Virus record (IMG/VR): IMGVR_UViG_3300009506_000072
Span: 1-42,605 of that record
Direction: 5' to 3' (one strand)
Length of the DNA: 42,605 nucleotides
Source of the DNA: a virus
The translations under genes and the position numbers were made by a program. Below the pieces are notes generated by a model. That model did no database searches. It was given only the letters and a program-made list of their open reading frames with translations, and was not told the DNA's origin. How positions within the stretch are numbered: the stretch's first letter is position 1; each line of letters begins with the position of its first letter. Below, piece after piece: positions 1-8,505 of the stretch.

Positions 1-804
1 ACGGCAGCGTTTTACTACAATACAAACGCTGACCCGGACGGTGAGCTGGATGATATGACGTTCAATAAGGGTACTGCTTCCACCCATGCTATTGAGTTGG
101 GTTCGAATACTCCTACCAGCATTACATTGAGGGGTTGGACTACTAGCGGTTATAACGCTGCGAATGGAAATACTGATTCAACTATCTATAACAATAGTGG
201 TAAGACGATCACGATCAATGTTGTTGGGGGTAGTGGAAATTTTACATACAAAAATGGTTCAGGGGCGTCCACGAGTATTGTTGTTGACCCCATTACTACA
301 ACTATTACGGTTAAGGACTTCGACACCGGTAGTGTTCTTCAGTATGCTCGGGTGTTGTTGGTGGCTGCTGATGCTACCGGAAATTTGCCCTATCAGGAAT
401 CCGTCACTCAGATTACCCGTTCAGGCAGTACAGCTACAGTTTCTCATACGGGGCATGGGATGGCTACAGGGGATTTTGCTTTAATTTCTGGGGCAAACCA
501 AGACGAGTATAACGGGTGCTTCGAAATAACGGTTACTGGGACAGACGAGTATACTTACACCGTTCCTGGCACCCCTAGTAGCCCAGCAACAGGAACTATT
601 ACTGCAACAGGAGGAATTTTCAATACTCAAACTAATGCGAGTGGGGTTGTAACTGACAGCCGCTCTATCACGAGTGACCAGCCAGTAACTGGACGGGTAC
701 GGCTTGCTACAGGAACAGCCCTGTACAAATCTTCCCCGATCAGTGAGACGATTGATAGTTCTAACGGACTAACCGCTACGGTTTATTTAATTCCAGATGG
801 TTAA
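1..804 (+). CDS. Tail fibre/baseplate-associated structural protein, 5'-truncated by window edge
   Basis: The reading frame is open from base 1, so this is the C-terminal 267 residues of a longer protein. The first in-window ATG (55) is probably not the real start. The sequence is rich in Thr, Ser, Gly and Val with short beta-strand-like stretches and no membrane segment, as in phage fibre and baseplate proteins. A segment around codons 140-200 (ITRSGSTATVSHTGHGMATG, then YNGCFEIT and a TY-rich strand) matches a beta domain I know from phage tail proteins. It is followed by a small coiled-coil gene and the fibre cluster. Structural role is inferred from composition and context; the exact function is unknown. 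Confidence 0.7.
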   Translation, partial: TAAFYYNTNADPDGELDDMTFNKGTASTHAIELGSNTPTSITLRGWTTSGYNAANGNTDSTIYNNSGKTITINVVGGSGNFTYKNGSGASTSIVVDPITTTITVKDFDTGSVLQYARVLLVAADATGNLPYQESVTQITRSGSTATVSHTGHGMATGDFALISGANQDEYNGCFEITVTGTDEYTYTVPGTPSSPATGTITATGGIFNTQTNASGVVTDSRSITSDQPVTGRVRLATGTALYKSSPISETIDSSNGLTATVYLIPDG

Positions 805-815
805 AAGGATGGATA

Positions 816-1094
816 ATGTCGAAAGAAAATTATGAAGCGTTGTATAAAGAAATGGTGGAGAGATACAATTCAATCACATTGGCTACAATGCGGCAATCAG
901 GAGAGCTTGAAGCGAAAAGAACAGAAATCACTCGGCTTACTAACGAGATCACTCGTTTGCAGGCAGAGCTGGCCGCTGCACAGAACAATGCCCAGCTACT
1001 AGGAGACGACTATAACAATCGTTCACAGTCGGCTGGATTCGAGGTTCAACGACTGAGGGAGAAACTCAGGGAAAATGGCATCGATCCGGAGTAA
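816..1094 (+). CDS. Small coiled-coil protein, possible fibre chaperone or spacer
   Basis: A 92-residue, almost entirely helical protein. Residues 25-60 alternate ITRLTNEITRLQAELAAA-type heptads, typical of a two- or three-stranded coiled coil. There is no signal peptide or membrane segment. An AAGGATGG sequence ahead of ATG 816 serves as a weak ribosome site. It lies 11 bases after the preceding structural gene and 3 bases before the Ala-rich fibre gene. A trimerisation, assembly or connector role in the fibre is an inference from this position; no family is recognised. Confidence 0.7.
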   Translation: MSKENYEALYKEMVERYNSITLATMRQSGELEAKRTEITRLTNEITRLQAELAAAQNNAQLLGDDYNNRSQSAGFEVQRLREKLRENGIDPE

Positions 1095-1097
1095 TCA

Positions 1098-2060
1098 ATG
1101 GCTATTTCGGTTAACTGGGGAACGAAGGTTATTTATGTTCCGCAGGACTATTTAACTAGTCTTGGCGGGAGTCTTTACGAATTGGATGTAGACCAGTTTC
1201 GTCTTGATCTTAAAGACCTTGAGGATAATGAAGACGGTATCCCTTTTCCAGATACTCATCGCCACAATACAGAAGTTTCGTTATCCGGTACCACTTATGC
1301 GCGTTCAGTTGAAATCATTAATGGTTATGTAGTTACCTTTGAAGCAGGAGGTTATCAGGTTTCTTGCGTAGGGGCCAACCACAACATCGGTGACGTAATG
1401 ACCAACACCACCGGACCATCGCTCATTATTGGTAATGCGGCTGGTCTGATTGTTACTTCTGGTGGAAGTGGTTTAACGCCTGAACAAGAGATTGAGTTAA
1501 CAACCGCTGCAACGGAAGCTACGGGCGCTCACACCGAGGCTACTGGTGCCCATAGCGAGGCAGCAGCCGCAGCCATAGACGCAGCCACAGCCGCTTCTGA
1601 GGCTACTGGAGCGCATTCTGAAGCCACTACAGCGGCTACTCAAGCTACTACAGCAGCCACCCAATCCACAACGGCAGCCACTCAAGCTACAGCAGCCGCA
1701 GCGGATGCCGCTATAGCCGCTACACAGTCTACGAATGCGGCTGTGGATGCAGCAACAGCGGCTACCCAGTCTACTGCTGCTGCTGCTGACGCAGCTACCG
1801 CAGCTACACAATCAACTGCCGCAGCTATTGATGCGGCTACCGCAGCTACTCAGTCCACCGCAGCCGCTACTGATGCGGCTACTGCCGCTTCTGAAGCCAC
1901 AGATGCAGCAATTGATGCTGCTCTTGCCCGTAAACTGGCTTCTAACAAGGCAGTTGTTTCCCTCGATGATCTCACTGTGACAATTTATGATGATGACGAG
2001 GTAACTCCTCTTGTTGTGTTCGACATCTCAGCGGATAAACGGCAAAGGACTCCACAGTAA
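1098..2060 (+). CDS. Fibre shaft protein with long Ala/Thr-rich heptad repeats
   Basis: 320 residues. Residues 1-135 form a globular domain containing a GTTYARSVEIINGY stretch. This kind of N-terminal domain is frequent in phage tail fibres. Residues about 135-275 are a tandem array of seven-residue units close to AATQSTA or AADAATA, which would form a long alpha-helical coiled-coil shaft. A short C-terminal domain follows (about residues 285-320, SLDDLTVTIYDDDEVTPLVV), which looks like a cap or a joint to the next subunit. Its stop overlaps the next ATG (TAATG), so the genes are translationally coupled. A fibre shaft is a confident reading of the architecture; the receptor and partner are unknown. 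Confidence 0.75.
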   Translation: MAISVNWGTKVIYVPQDYLTSLGGSLYELDVDQFRLDLKDLEDNEDGIPFPDTHRHNTEVSLSGTTYARSVEIINGYVVTFEAGGYQVSCVGANHNIGDVMTNTTGPSLIIGNAAGLIVTSGGSGLTPEQEIELTTAATEATGAHTEATGAHSEAAAAAIDAATAASEATGAHSEATTAATQATTAATQSTTAATQATAAAADAAIAATQSTNAAVDAATAATQSTAAAADAATAATQSTAAAIDAATAATQSTAAATDAATAASEATDAAIDAALARKLASNKAVVSLDDLTVTIYDDDEVTPLVVFDISADKRQRTPQ

Positions 2061-2476
2061 TGGCCCTTCCTGGTGTTTATCCTGCTTGGACGATGAATAC
2101 GCCCAGCGTGTTCCCAGAGTGGTTAGGGGTCTATTTAGACTACCAAGAGGAGGGGGTACGAACAGTCGCGGGGTACATTGTTGATCCGTGGGGTATACCG
2201 ATAAATGGAAAGATCATTTTCAAACGCTTAATTCGTGAGTACCCACCGAACGTTTACCCTATTGAGTATGAAGCAGAAGTTGTTAATGGGTATTATTCTA
2301 TTGAGTTAGCGGATGATAGATGGTATGACATTTTGGTTCTGGACAGATTTGATGAGACTATTTGGAATTATGAGGCTCCACTGAATCCTGAGACCGATGA
2401 AGATCCAGGACCCATTACTATTGCGGAGATGTGGATACAATCAGGGGCATCACCCTATGACGACGCAACTCCATAG
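2060..2476 (+). CDS. Fibre-cluster beta-domain protein, paralogue 1
   Basis: 138 residues. After a short Pro/Trp-rich lead, residues about 33-130 form a beta-sandwich-like domain. It starts VAGYIVDPWGIPINGKI, contains a WYDI...ETIWNYEAPL stretch and ends with PITIAEMWI. The next two genes begin with clearly related domains: the same order of IxDPxGxPxNG, (W/I)YDxxxxDxxxExxWNxxAPL and ISxAELxxL. This is the only member with almost nothing after the domain, so it may be an adaptor or a cap. It begins inside the preceding stop codon and a good ribosome site follows for the next gene. Confidence 0.7.
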   Translation: MALPGVYPAWTMNTPSVFPEWLGVYLDYQEEGVRTVAGYIVDPWGIPINGKIIFKRLIREYPPNVYPIEYEAEVVNGYYSIELADDRWYDILVLDRFDETIWNYEAPLNPETDEDPGPITIAEMWIQSGASPYDDATP

Positions 2477-2484
2477 GAGATAAC

Positions 2485-3342
2485 ATGGCTGTTGTATACA
2501 GAAATATTACCGGGGATATTAGAGACCCGCAGGGTAACCCAGCTAATGGTTGGGTAGTAGCGAAATTGCTTCGTCCTCTGATTGATAGCACCACCTTCAT
2601 TTCGCCCGAGGAAATTAGAGTCGATCTGGTGGATGGGGATTTTACCCTGGTTCTTGCTGCGCCTGCAATATACGATTTTCAGATTAAGGATACGGATAAC
2701 GAGACGTGGTGGAATTTTCAAGCTCCGCTGGATAATGATGATGCTTCGGATATCTCTCTAGCTGAGTTGTATGTTCTTACCGGTTACATAGAGCAAACTT
2801 TTGAGCTTCCAGTAGTTTACTTGGCAGACTTGTTGGATGTGACTACAGTTGGAGTTGCAGACCATGAGCAACTTACGTGGGATGCAGCAGAGGGCTATTG
2901 GCGTAACCACTTACCGGAACTGGGGGAACTGTACGAAGATAACGATGCAGGTTCCTCTATCATGATGACAACTGCTGGAGTTTACTACGGTTGGGTCACG
3001 GCTACGGAAGGGACTTTAGAAGGGGTTATAGCAGATACTACGAATGTCGTGGCTGATACCTTAGCTCCTGTGGAGACTGGACGGTATGAAGTTCGAGCTA
3101 CCGTGAGTTTTTCTGGGGAAGCCAATTCAGTTATAACTGCTTGTATTCACGTGAATAACACTCCTCAAGCCAATATTAAGTTTGACCGTAAATTGGGGAC
3201 GACTGGAGATGTGGGTTCAGCTATGTGCTCCGGTATCCTAGACTTAACAGCCGGGGATCTAGTAGATCTTCGTTTTTCTTGTGATGTTAGTAGTAAGACA
3301 ATCCAGATTACTAGATGTAACATGTTAATGCACAGGGTTTAA
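2485..3342 (+). CDS. Fibre-cluster protein, paralogue 2 with C-terminal jelly-roll-like domain
   Basis: 285 residues. Residues 1-100 are the shared N-terminal domain (IRDPQGNPANGW, YDFQIKDTDNETWWNFQAPL, ISLAELYVL). A linker region (about 110-150) contains a DLLDVTTVGVADHEQLTWD stretch, similar to motifs in many phage fibre linkers. Residues about 150-285 form a C1q/TNF-like or jelly-roll-like beta domain: YGWVTATEG, GRYEVRATVSFSGEANS, ACIHVNNTPQ. This resembles receptor-binding tips or adhesins. The start at 2485 has a GGAGATAAC ribosome site. The receptor-binding role is inferred. Confidence 0.7.
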   Translation: MAVVYRNITGDIRDPQGNPANGWVVAKLLRPLIDSTTFISPEEIRVDLVDGDFTLVLAAPAIYDFQIKDTDNETWWNFQAPLDNDDASDISLAELYVLTGYIEQTFELPVVYLADLLDVTTVGVADHEQLTWDAAEGYWRNHLPELGELYEDNDAGSSIMMTTAGVYYGWVTATEGTLEGVIADTTNVVADTLAPVETGRYEVRATVSFSGEANSVITACIHVNNTPQANIKFDRKLGTTGDVGSAMCSGILDLTAGDLVDLRFSCDVSSKTIQITRCNMLMHRV

Positions 3343-3354
3343 TACGGATGTTCA

Positions 3355-4347
3355 ATGGCCATTGTAACAAGACAAATAACTGGACCTATTGAGACTCCTG
3401 AACATGAAGTTGTTACTACGGGTCTCATGCGGGTCAATTTGTTATATCCCATTGCAGAAGGGGATATTTTCATTGCGCCTTTCAAGTTGGAGTACAACAT
3501 CACAGCAGGGGATTTACCGGCTACTTGTAAGCTGTCTGTCCCTGGTTGGTACCAGTTTAAAATTTATGACCTAGAGGATGAACGGGTATGGTCATTCCAG
3601 GTAATGGTCTACCCAAATTCGGGTTCTTCAATTTCTGTTGCCGAGCTGTGGTTGCTTTCTCGTCTTGAAGGTGGTCCAGATACAGATCTTCCTCCCGAAC
3701 AGATTGATCTTGCGCTCTTTGGTTCAGATGGAGCCAATGCAGGGGAGGTTTTGACTGCTGATGGAACAGGAGGGACATCCTGGGAACCAGTTGAGGGAAC
3801 AGGTTTGGGCGATATGCTCAAATCGGTTTATGACCAAGACGATAATGGAGTAGTAGACCTCTCAGAAAGAGCGACAGTTGCGGATGATGCTGACTTATTA
3901 GGCGGAATAGCCCCTGAGAATTATCAACCAAAATTAACCGATGCTGTAAATGAAGGTGCAATTCTTACCTGGGATGATCTGAATTCTGAGTACACTCCGA
4001 ATGAAAATTTCTTGGTGGGAGCGGATGGTTCAATCACGCTTGGAGGTCTTGATCTTCAAGGACCTTGGTTCGGTAACGTTTTCGTGATGAATCAGGTTTA
4101 TTATTTGATAGATGCGGAAACGCATGTGCTCGTTACTAAACAAGCTAACGTTGAACTCCGCGTTCCCGATCCTGCTTTGAACGAGGGTAGGGTGGTAGAA
4201 ATAAAGAAGGCATCTGATGATGGCTTCGTGGTTACAATATCAGTAGTCAATAACGCTCCTATTGAGGGGCAGGGCACATACGAATTGAATTTTAAATATG
4301 AAGCCATCACTCTTTTAGCCGCAAACGGCGAGTGGTGGATCTACTAA
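3355..4347 (+). CDS. Fibre-cluster protein, paralogue 3 with shared C-terminal tip domain
   Basis: 330 residues. Residues 1-104 are the third copy of the shared domain (YQFKIYDLEDERVWSFQV, ISVAELWLL). The middle (about 118-215) is a linker with GSDGANAGEVLTADGTGG and ATVADDADLLGG motifs that are frequent in phage fibres. The C-terminal ~100 residues (VVEIKKASDDGF ... TYELNFKYEAITLL ... EWWIY) closely resemble the C-terminus of the next gene product, so a tip domain has been duplicated or exchanged. The ribosome site is weak (ACGGATGT) and coupling to the gene upstream is likely. Confidence 0.7.
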   Translation: MAIVTRQITGPIETPEHEVVTTGLMRVNLLYPIAEGDIFIAPFKLEYNITAGDLPATCKLSVPGWYQFKIYDLEDERVWSFQVMVYPNSGSSISVAELWLLSRLEGGPDTDLPPEQIDLALFGSDGANAGEVLTADGTGGTSWEPVEGTGLGDMLKSVYDQDDNGVVDLSERATVADDADLLGGIAPENYQPKLTDAVNEGAILTWDDLNSEYTPNENFLVGADGSITLGGLDLQGPWFGNVFVMNQVYYLIDAETHVLVTKQANVELRVPDPALNEGRVVEIKKASDDGFVVTISVVNNAPIEGQGTYELNFKYEAITLLAANGEWWIY

Positions 4348-4364
4348 GGATATAGGAGGAAGCG

Positions 4365-6215
4365 ATGTCTCATATTAAACATGTCCCTGATCCATGGGAT
4401 GCTTTTCTGGTCCTAAATGACGTAGACGAAAGTACGTATACGGGTAAGGCGGGTCAGTTTGTCCGGGTGAATGCTACCCCAGATGGGTTGGAGTTTACGT
4501 CTGACGTGCTTAACAAGTCCGGTGGTACGATGACGGGTACTCTTGTTCTAGACGCTGACCCGACATCTGGACTCGAAGCAGCTACCAAGCAATACGTAGA
4601 TGGTGTTGCCCAAGGACTGGATATCAAAGAATCAGTAGTTGTAGCTACAACTGCTTCTATTACTCTGTCTGGTGAGCAGAGTATTGACGGCGTTAGCGTT
4701 GTAACTGGGGACCGTGTTCTGGTAAAGGATCAAGGTTCCGGTTCTCCTAATGCTGCGAACGGTATTTATGTTTGCGCTTCAGGTGCGTGGTCTCGTTCTA
4801 CGGATGCGGATGAAGATGACGAAGTTACTTCGGGCATGTTCTGCTTCGTTGAAGAAGGTACTGTTAATGGAAATACTGGTTGGGTACTGACAACCAATGA
4901 CCCGATTACCGTAGGCACCACCGCTATTGAATTTACCCAGTTCTCGGGAGCAGGCACATATACTAACGGTGCCGGTCTTACTCTGACGGGTAATGAGTTT
5001 GCGGCAGACTTTGAGGATACAGACGGTAATATCAATCCTGTTGGTACGCAGGATGCTGGTACGAGTGACAAGGTTGCTCGTGCAGATCACGTTCATGCTC
5101 ACGGAGACCAAGCGGGCGGTTCTTTGCACGCAGCGGTTATTGCGGCAGGGGCTTCTGGTTTTATGACCGGGTCAGACAAAACCAAGTTGGATGGTATTGC
5201 TACAGGCGCTGAGGTTAACCAGTATGCTTTCTCCAACATCGACGTAGACGCGGCAACAGCGGTGTTGGCTGCGGATGCTAAGACTGACACTTTGTACGTT
5301 ACTGGTGGAACTCTTATTACCCTGACCGGTACAGAGGGTTCGGATACTCTTGATTTTGCGGTTACAGGTGGTTCTGATGGGCAAGTTCTATTGACTTCAG
5401 GTACTACTCCAACATGGTCAACGCACGCATTTACGGCAATGTCGGATACTCCTGGGACGTATCAAGGTGACGGGTTCTTGATGGTCAATGCGACTGCGAA
5501 CGGAGTTGAGGAAAGGTTCTATTCTGCTACGCAAGGTGATATTCTGTACTATAATGGTACTATCTGGACTACGCTGGCAGCCGGTACAGATACTTATGTA
5601 CTAACCAGTAATGGTCCAAGTTCAAGTCCTTCATGGCAGACTAACCCAACAGGTGTTACAACTTTCTTGGGTCTTTCTGATGTTGATCCTACGGATTATA
5701 CGGGATCAGCCGGATACCTTGTGAGGGTTAACTCTACTCCGGATGGGTTGGAGTTTGCGAATTTGACCGGTGTTCCTTCTTCTGCAACGAATAACCAGAC
5801 TCTTTACTGGAATGGTTCTGCGTGGACGGCAAGTAGTATCATCTATAATGACCACAGTAATGCAGAGGTTGGTATTAATACCGCTTCGCCTAATGCTACG
5901 CTGCACGTTAACGGGTCCATTTCTGCTTTGACCACCACTCAAACGGGTGACTATAACTTGGATACGGGTACGAATGGAGATGTGTATACTGTTCTCCACA
6001 ATAACACTGGGGCGGATCAGACTATCACCCTCCCAACAGTAGCGTCATATCCTGGTAGGGTGTACAACATCAAGAAGATCAGCGGTCCAACTTACAAAAC
6101 TACGATTGCTACAACTGGTGCCGAAACCATTGACGGTGCTGCTACTTACGAGTTGAATATCCAATACGAGTCGGTAACCTTAGTGAGTGATGGTTCCAAC
6201 TGGTATATCGTATAA
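4365..6215 (+). CDS. Large tail fibre protein with VDxxTYxG repeats
   Basis: 616 residues with three copies of a fibre repeat of the form FLxLxDVDxxxYTGxAGxxVRVNxTPDGLEF. They start near residues 14, 353 (degenerate, FTAMSDTPGTYQGDGFLMV) and 440. Residues about 48-210 contain a widespread fibre domain (ATKQYVDGVAQGLD, VVVATTASITLSG, RVLVKDQ ... NGIYVCASGAW). A segment near 230 reads GTQDAGTSDKVARADHVHAHGD, also common in fibres. The C-terminal ~100 residues end RVYNIKKISG ... TYELNIQYESVTLV ... NWYIV, shared with the preceding protein. A strong TAGGAGG lies before ATG 4365. It is probably a main adhesin or side-fibre subunit. Confidence 0.8.
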   Translation: MSHIKHVPDPWDAFLVLNDVDESTYTGKAGQFVRVNATPDGLEFTSDVLNKSGGTMTGTLVLDADPTSGLEAATKQYVDGVAQGLDIKESVVVATTASITLSGEQSIDGVSVVTGDRVLVKDQGSGSPNAANGIYVCASGAWSRSTDADEDDEVTSGMFCFVEEGTVNGNTGWVLTTNDPITVGTTAIEFTQFSGAGTYTNGAGLTLTGNEFAADFEDTDGNINPVGTQDAGTSDKVARADHVHAHGDQAGGSLHAAVIAAGASGFMTGSDKTKLDGIATGAEVNQYAFSNIDVDAATAVLAADAKTDTLYVTGGTLITLTGTEGSDTLDFAVTGGSDGQVLLTSGTTPTWSTHAFTAMSDTPGTYQGDGFLMVNATANGVEERFYSATQGDILYYNGTIWTTLAAGTDTYVLTSNGPSSSPSWQTNPTGVTTFLGLSDVDPTDYTGSAGYLVRVNSTPDGLEFANLTGVPSSATNNQTLYWNGSAWTASSIIYNDHSNAEVGINTASPNATLHVNGSISALTTTQTGDYNLDTGTNGDVYTVLHNNTGADQTITLPTVASYPGRVYNIKKISGPTYKTTIATTGAETIDGAATYELNIQYESVTLVSDGSNWYIV

Positions 6216-6227
6216 TCGGAGTGGTGT

Positions 6228-8504
6228 GTGAGCCACATCTTAGAATTCTTAGACCTAGTAGATACTCCAACTACTTTTGTGGGTTCAGGTGGGTATCGTC
6301 TTAGAGTTAACTCTACGCCTGATGCGGTAGAATTTGTAGCTGATACTTTTCTGAATCTTTCGGATACTCCGAGCACCTTTTCAGGTTATCCTAGTGCTTA
6401 TCTAAAGGTTAATTCTGGGGCCAATGCAGTAGAATTCGTTACAGATGACACCTTTCATGAAGGTACTGTGGGAGAAATCAAAGGGTTATCGAATAAGGCT
6501 ACAATAGTTGATGATGATGTCTTTCTTATTGAAGATTCTGCGGCGTCATGGGCTAAAAAATATACTACAGCCGCTAATATTGCCACATACATAGGTTCGG
6601 GGCTAACTGATGCTGCGGCTATCCATGATGATACAGCCCAGGAAATCCAACCTATTACAACTAAATCTACCCCCGTAGATGCAGACGTTTTACTGATTGA
6701 AGATAGTGCTGCGTCTTGGGCCAAGAAAAGTGTGGCGTTTTCAAACCTTTCTTCTTATGTAGAGAGCGATTTAGGTGGTCCATTCCTCCCTTTGACGGCT
6801 GGATCTGGTGAGTCCTTAACCGGAGATCTATATGTGCATACAGGTCTTAATCCTGGGATTGTTTTACGAGAAGGGGGCACAGCTAATTACTATATACAGA
6901 TCTATGATGATGGAGCTGGGAGTAGTTATATTTACGCTGGTGCTGAAACTGCTGGAACCGCTGCTACCCTTAACATAAATCCTTACCCCACTTCTACTGG
7001 AGCGGCTTATCTTAATATTTTCCCCCAGGTTACCACTAGTAGTACTGTGGCTATGCGGGTTTACAATGGTGGTGGTGCTGTGGCGCACACTTTTGGTGGG
7101 AGTAGCGGGGATGCGGATCTGTGCCAACAAGGAGGTCAGGTAACTATTGGGGGTACAGGTGGAGCAGAGAAGCTGACCATTGTTGGTGGTAACATTCGCC
7201 TAGACTATACCTATGGTCTGTATTGTGAAAACTCAGTTGGGACAGCTTATAAGATTGCTTCTATGGCTAGTGGTAATGTAGTAACTTTTGGTACTGATAC
7301 GTATACTACAGATATTCGAGGAAGCGGAACTCGACCAACCTACAAGGGTAGTAGTCTTGCTCTCTACAGTGATATTGGTGGGGGGACAGATCCTGATGCT
7401 ATCCACGATAACGTAGCTAACGAAATTACGGCCATCACTGAAAAAACCAGCCTCGCGGATAATGATGAGTTTGTGATTGAAGATTCTGCGGCATCTTATG
7501 TTAAGAAGTCGGTTAAGCTTTCTAACTTGCAAACCTATGTGGGAGCGGACTATCTTCCGTTAACGGGTGGGACTCTTTCGGGAGACACTATCATCGATGG
7601 TGGTTCCTTTGGTGATGCAAACCTTCGGTTAGAAGGTGTCCTCCAGCTAGATGACTATGTTTGGGGAGCACAAGTCTTCAAGGGGGTTGGTGGAGTACTT
7701 AGCTTTACCGATAACACCGCTGGGGCTTTGAAGCTTCAGTTAGGTACCTTTTCCCAAACTCGACAGTATGATTTCATCATTCGCGGTTATCATCATTATG
7801 CTACGAAAAATATGGGTCCTTGGGAAATACACTGTTCTCTTAGAATCGCTACTACTCCAGATATAACAGACCTTGTTGCCGAAGTGACTGCTGGCAGCCC
7901 GCCTTTTGATGTGGTCAGTGCTGGTAATGATGGTTCGGGAAATGAGGTTGTAGTTTTTGGGACTACCTCTGATGTGATGGGGTACTTCGGTAAAATTCAT
8001 ATTCTAGATTTTGCGTCTGGTGGAAATCCCAACACGACTGAAGCCTCAACCTGGACGATGAGTCGTATAACCAGTACAAGCGGTTATACCTTCTATGAGT
8101 CTTCAATTCCTATTTATAGACCTCATGATGCTCAGAGAATGTGGGTGTACAACAACTCTGGTGGAGCTATTGCAGCGGGTGATCTTTGTTACATTTCAGG
8201 TTATTCAACCTACCCAACAATCGCACTTGCTGACGCGGATGCTGTTAGTACAAGTTCAGGAATGTTGGTGTGTGCTTATGCCGCCATGAGTAACGGTACT
8301 ACCGGTTGGGTTATTACTCGGGGAAAGATGAGCGGTTTTTCTAGTTTAACCGCAGGAAATATTTTGTATGTGAGTACTACGGCTGGAGATTTTACAGCAA
8401 CAGCGCCGACCGGAACTAATGATGTGGTTCGTGTTGCCGCATATGCTTTAAGCACTACAGAGATCTTCTTTGACCCATCTAAGACCTGGGTAGAGAGAAC
8501 TTAG
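6228..8504 (+). CDS. Large tail fibre/receptor-binding protein, GTG start
   Basis: 758 residues. GTG 6228 has CGGAG five bases upstream and places MSHILEFLDL at the front, parallel to the MSHI start of the previous protein. Two N-terminal repeats of the VDTPTTFVGSGG / LSDTPSTFSGYP type are followed by three copies of a unit containing (L/V)IEDSAAS(W/Y)(A/V)KK, near residues 98, 161 and 421. The middle carries Gly/Ser/Tyr-rich beta sequence. The last ~130 residues (MWVYNNSGGAIAAGDLCYIS ... GWVITRGKMSGF ... FFDPSKTWV) match a C-terminal domain type frequent in phage fibres. I read it as a multi-domain fibre with a C-terminal receptor-contact region. Confidence 0.8.
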   Translation: MSHILEFLDLVDTPTTFVGSGGYRLRVNSTPDAVEFVADTFLNLSDTPSTFSGYPSAYLKVNSGANAVEFVTDDTFHEGTVGEIKGLSNKATIVDDDVFLIEDSAASWAKKYTTAANIATYIGSGLTDAAAIHDDTAQEIQPITTKSTPVDADVLLIEDSAASWAKKSVAFSNLSSYVESDLGGPFLPLTAGSGESLTGDLYVHTGLNPGIVLREGGTANYYIQIYDDGAGSSYIYAGAETAGTAATLNINPYPTSTGAAYLNIFPQVTTSSTVAMRVYNGGGAVAHTFGGSSGDADLCQQGGQVTIGGTGGAEKLTIVGGNIRLDYTYGLYCENSVGTAYKIASMASGNVVTFGTDTYTTDIRGSGTRPTYKGSSLALYSDIGGGTDPDAIHDNVANEITAITEKTSLADNDEFVIEDSAASYVKKSVKLSNLQTYVGADYLPLTGGTLSGDTIIDGGSFGDANLRLEGVLQLDDYVWGAQVFKGVGGVLSFTDNTAGALKLQLGTFSQTRQYDFIIRGYHHYATKNMGPWEIHCSLRIATTPDITDLVAEVTAGSPPFDVVSAGNDGSGNEVVVFGTTSDVMGYFGKIHILDFASGGNPNTTEASTWTMSRITSTSGYTFYESSIPIYRPHDAQRMWVYNNSGGAIAAGDLCYISGYSTYPTIALADADAVSTSSGMLVCAYAAMSNGTTGWVITRGKMSGFSSLTAGNILYVSTTAGDFTATAPTGTNDVVRVAAYALSTTEIFFDPSKTWVERT

Positions 8505-8505
8505 T

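Noticed and set aside
1497-1811. Reverse-strand Cys/Ser/Gly-rich reading frame opposite the Ala-rich repeat
   Set aside because: It is the complement of the repeat-coding sequence with a low-complexity protein and no ribosome site; a shadow of the + strand gene.
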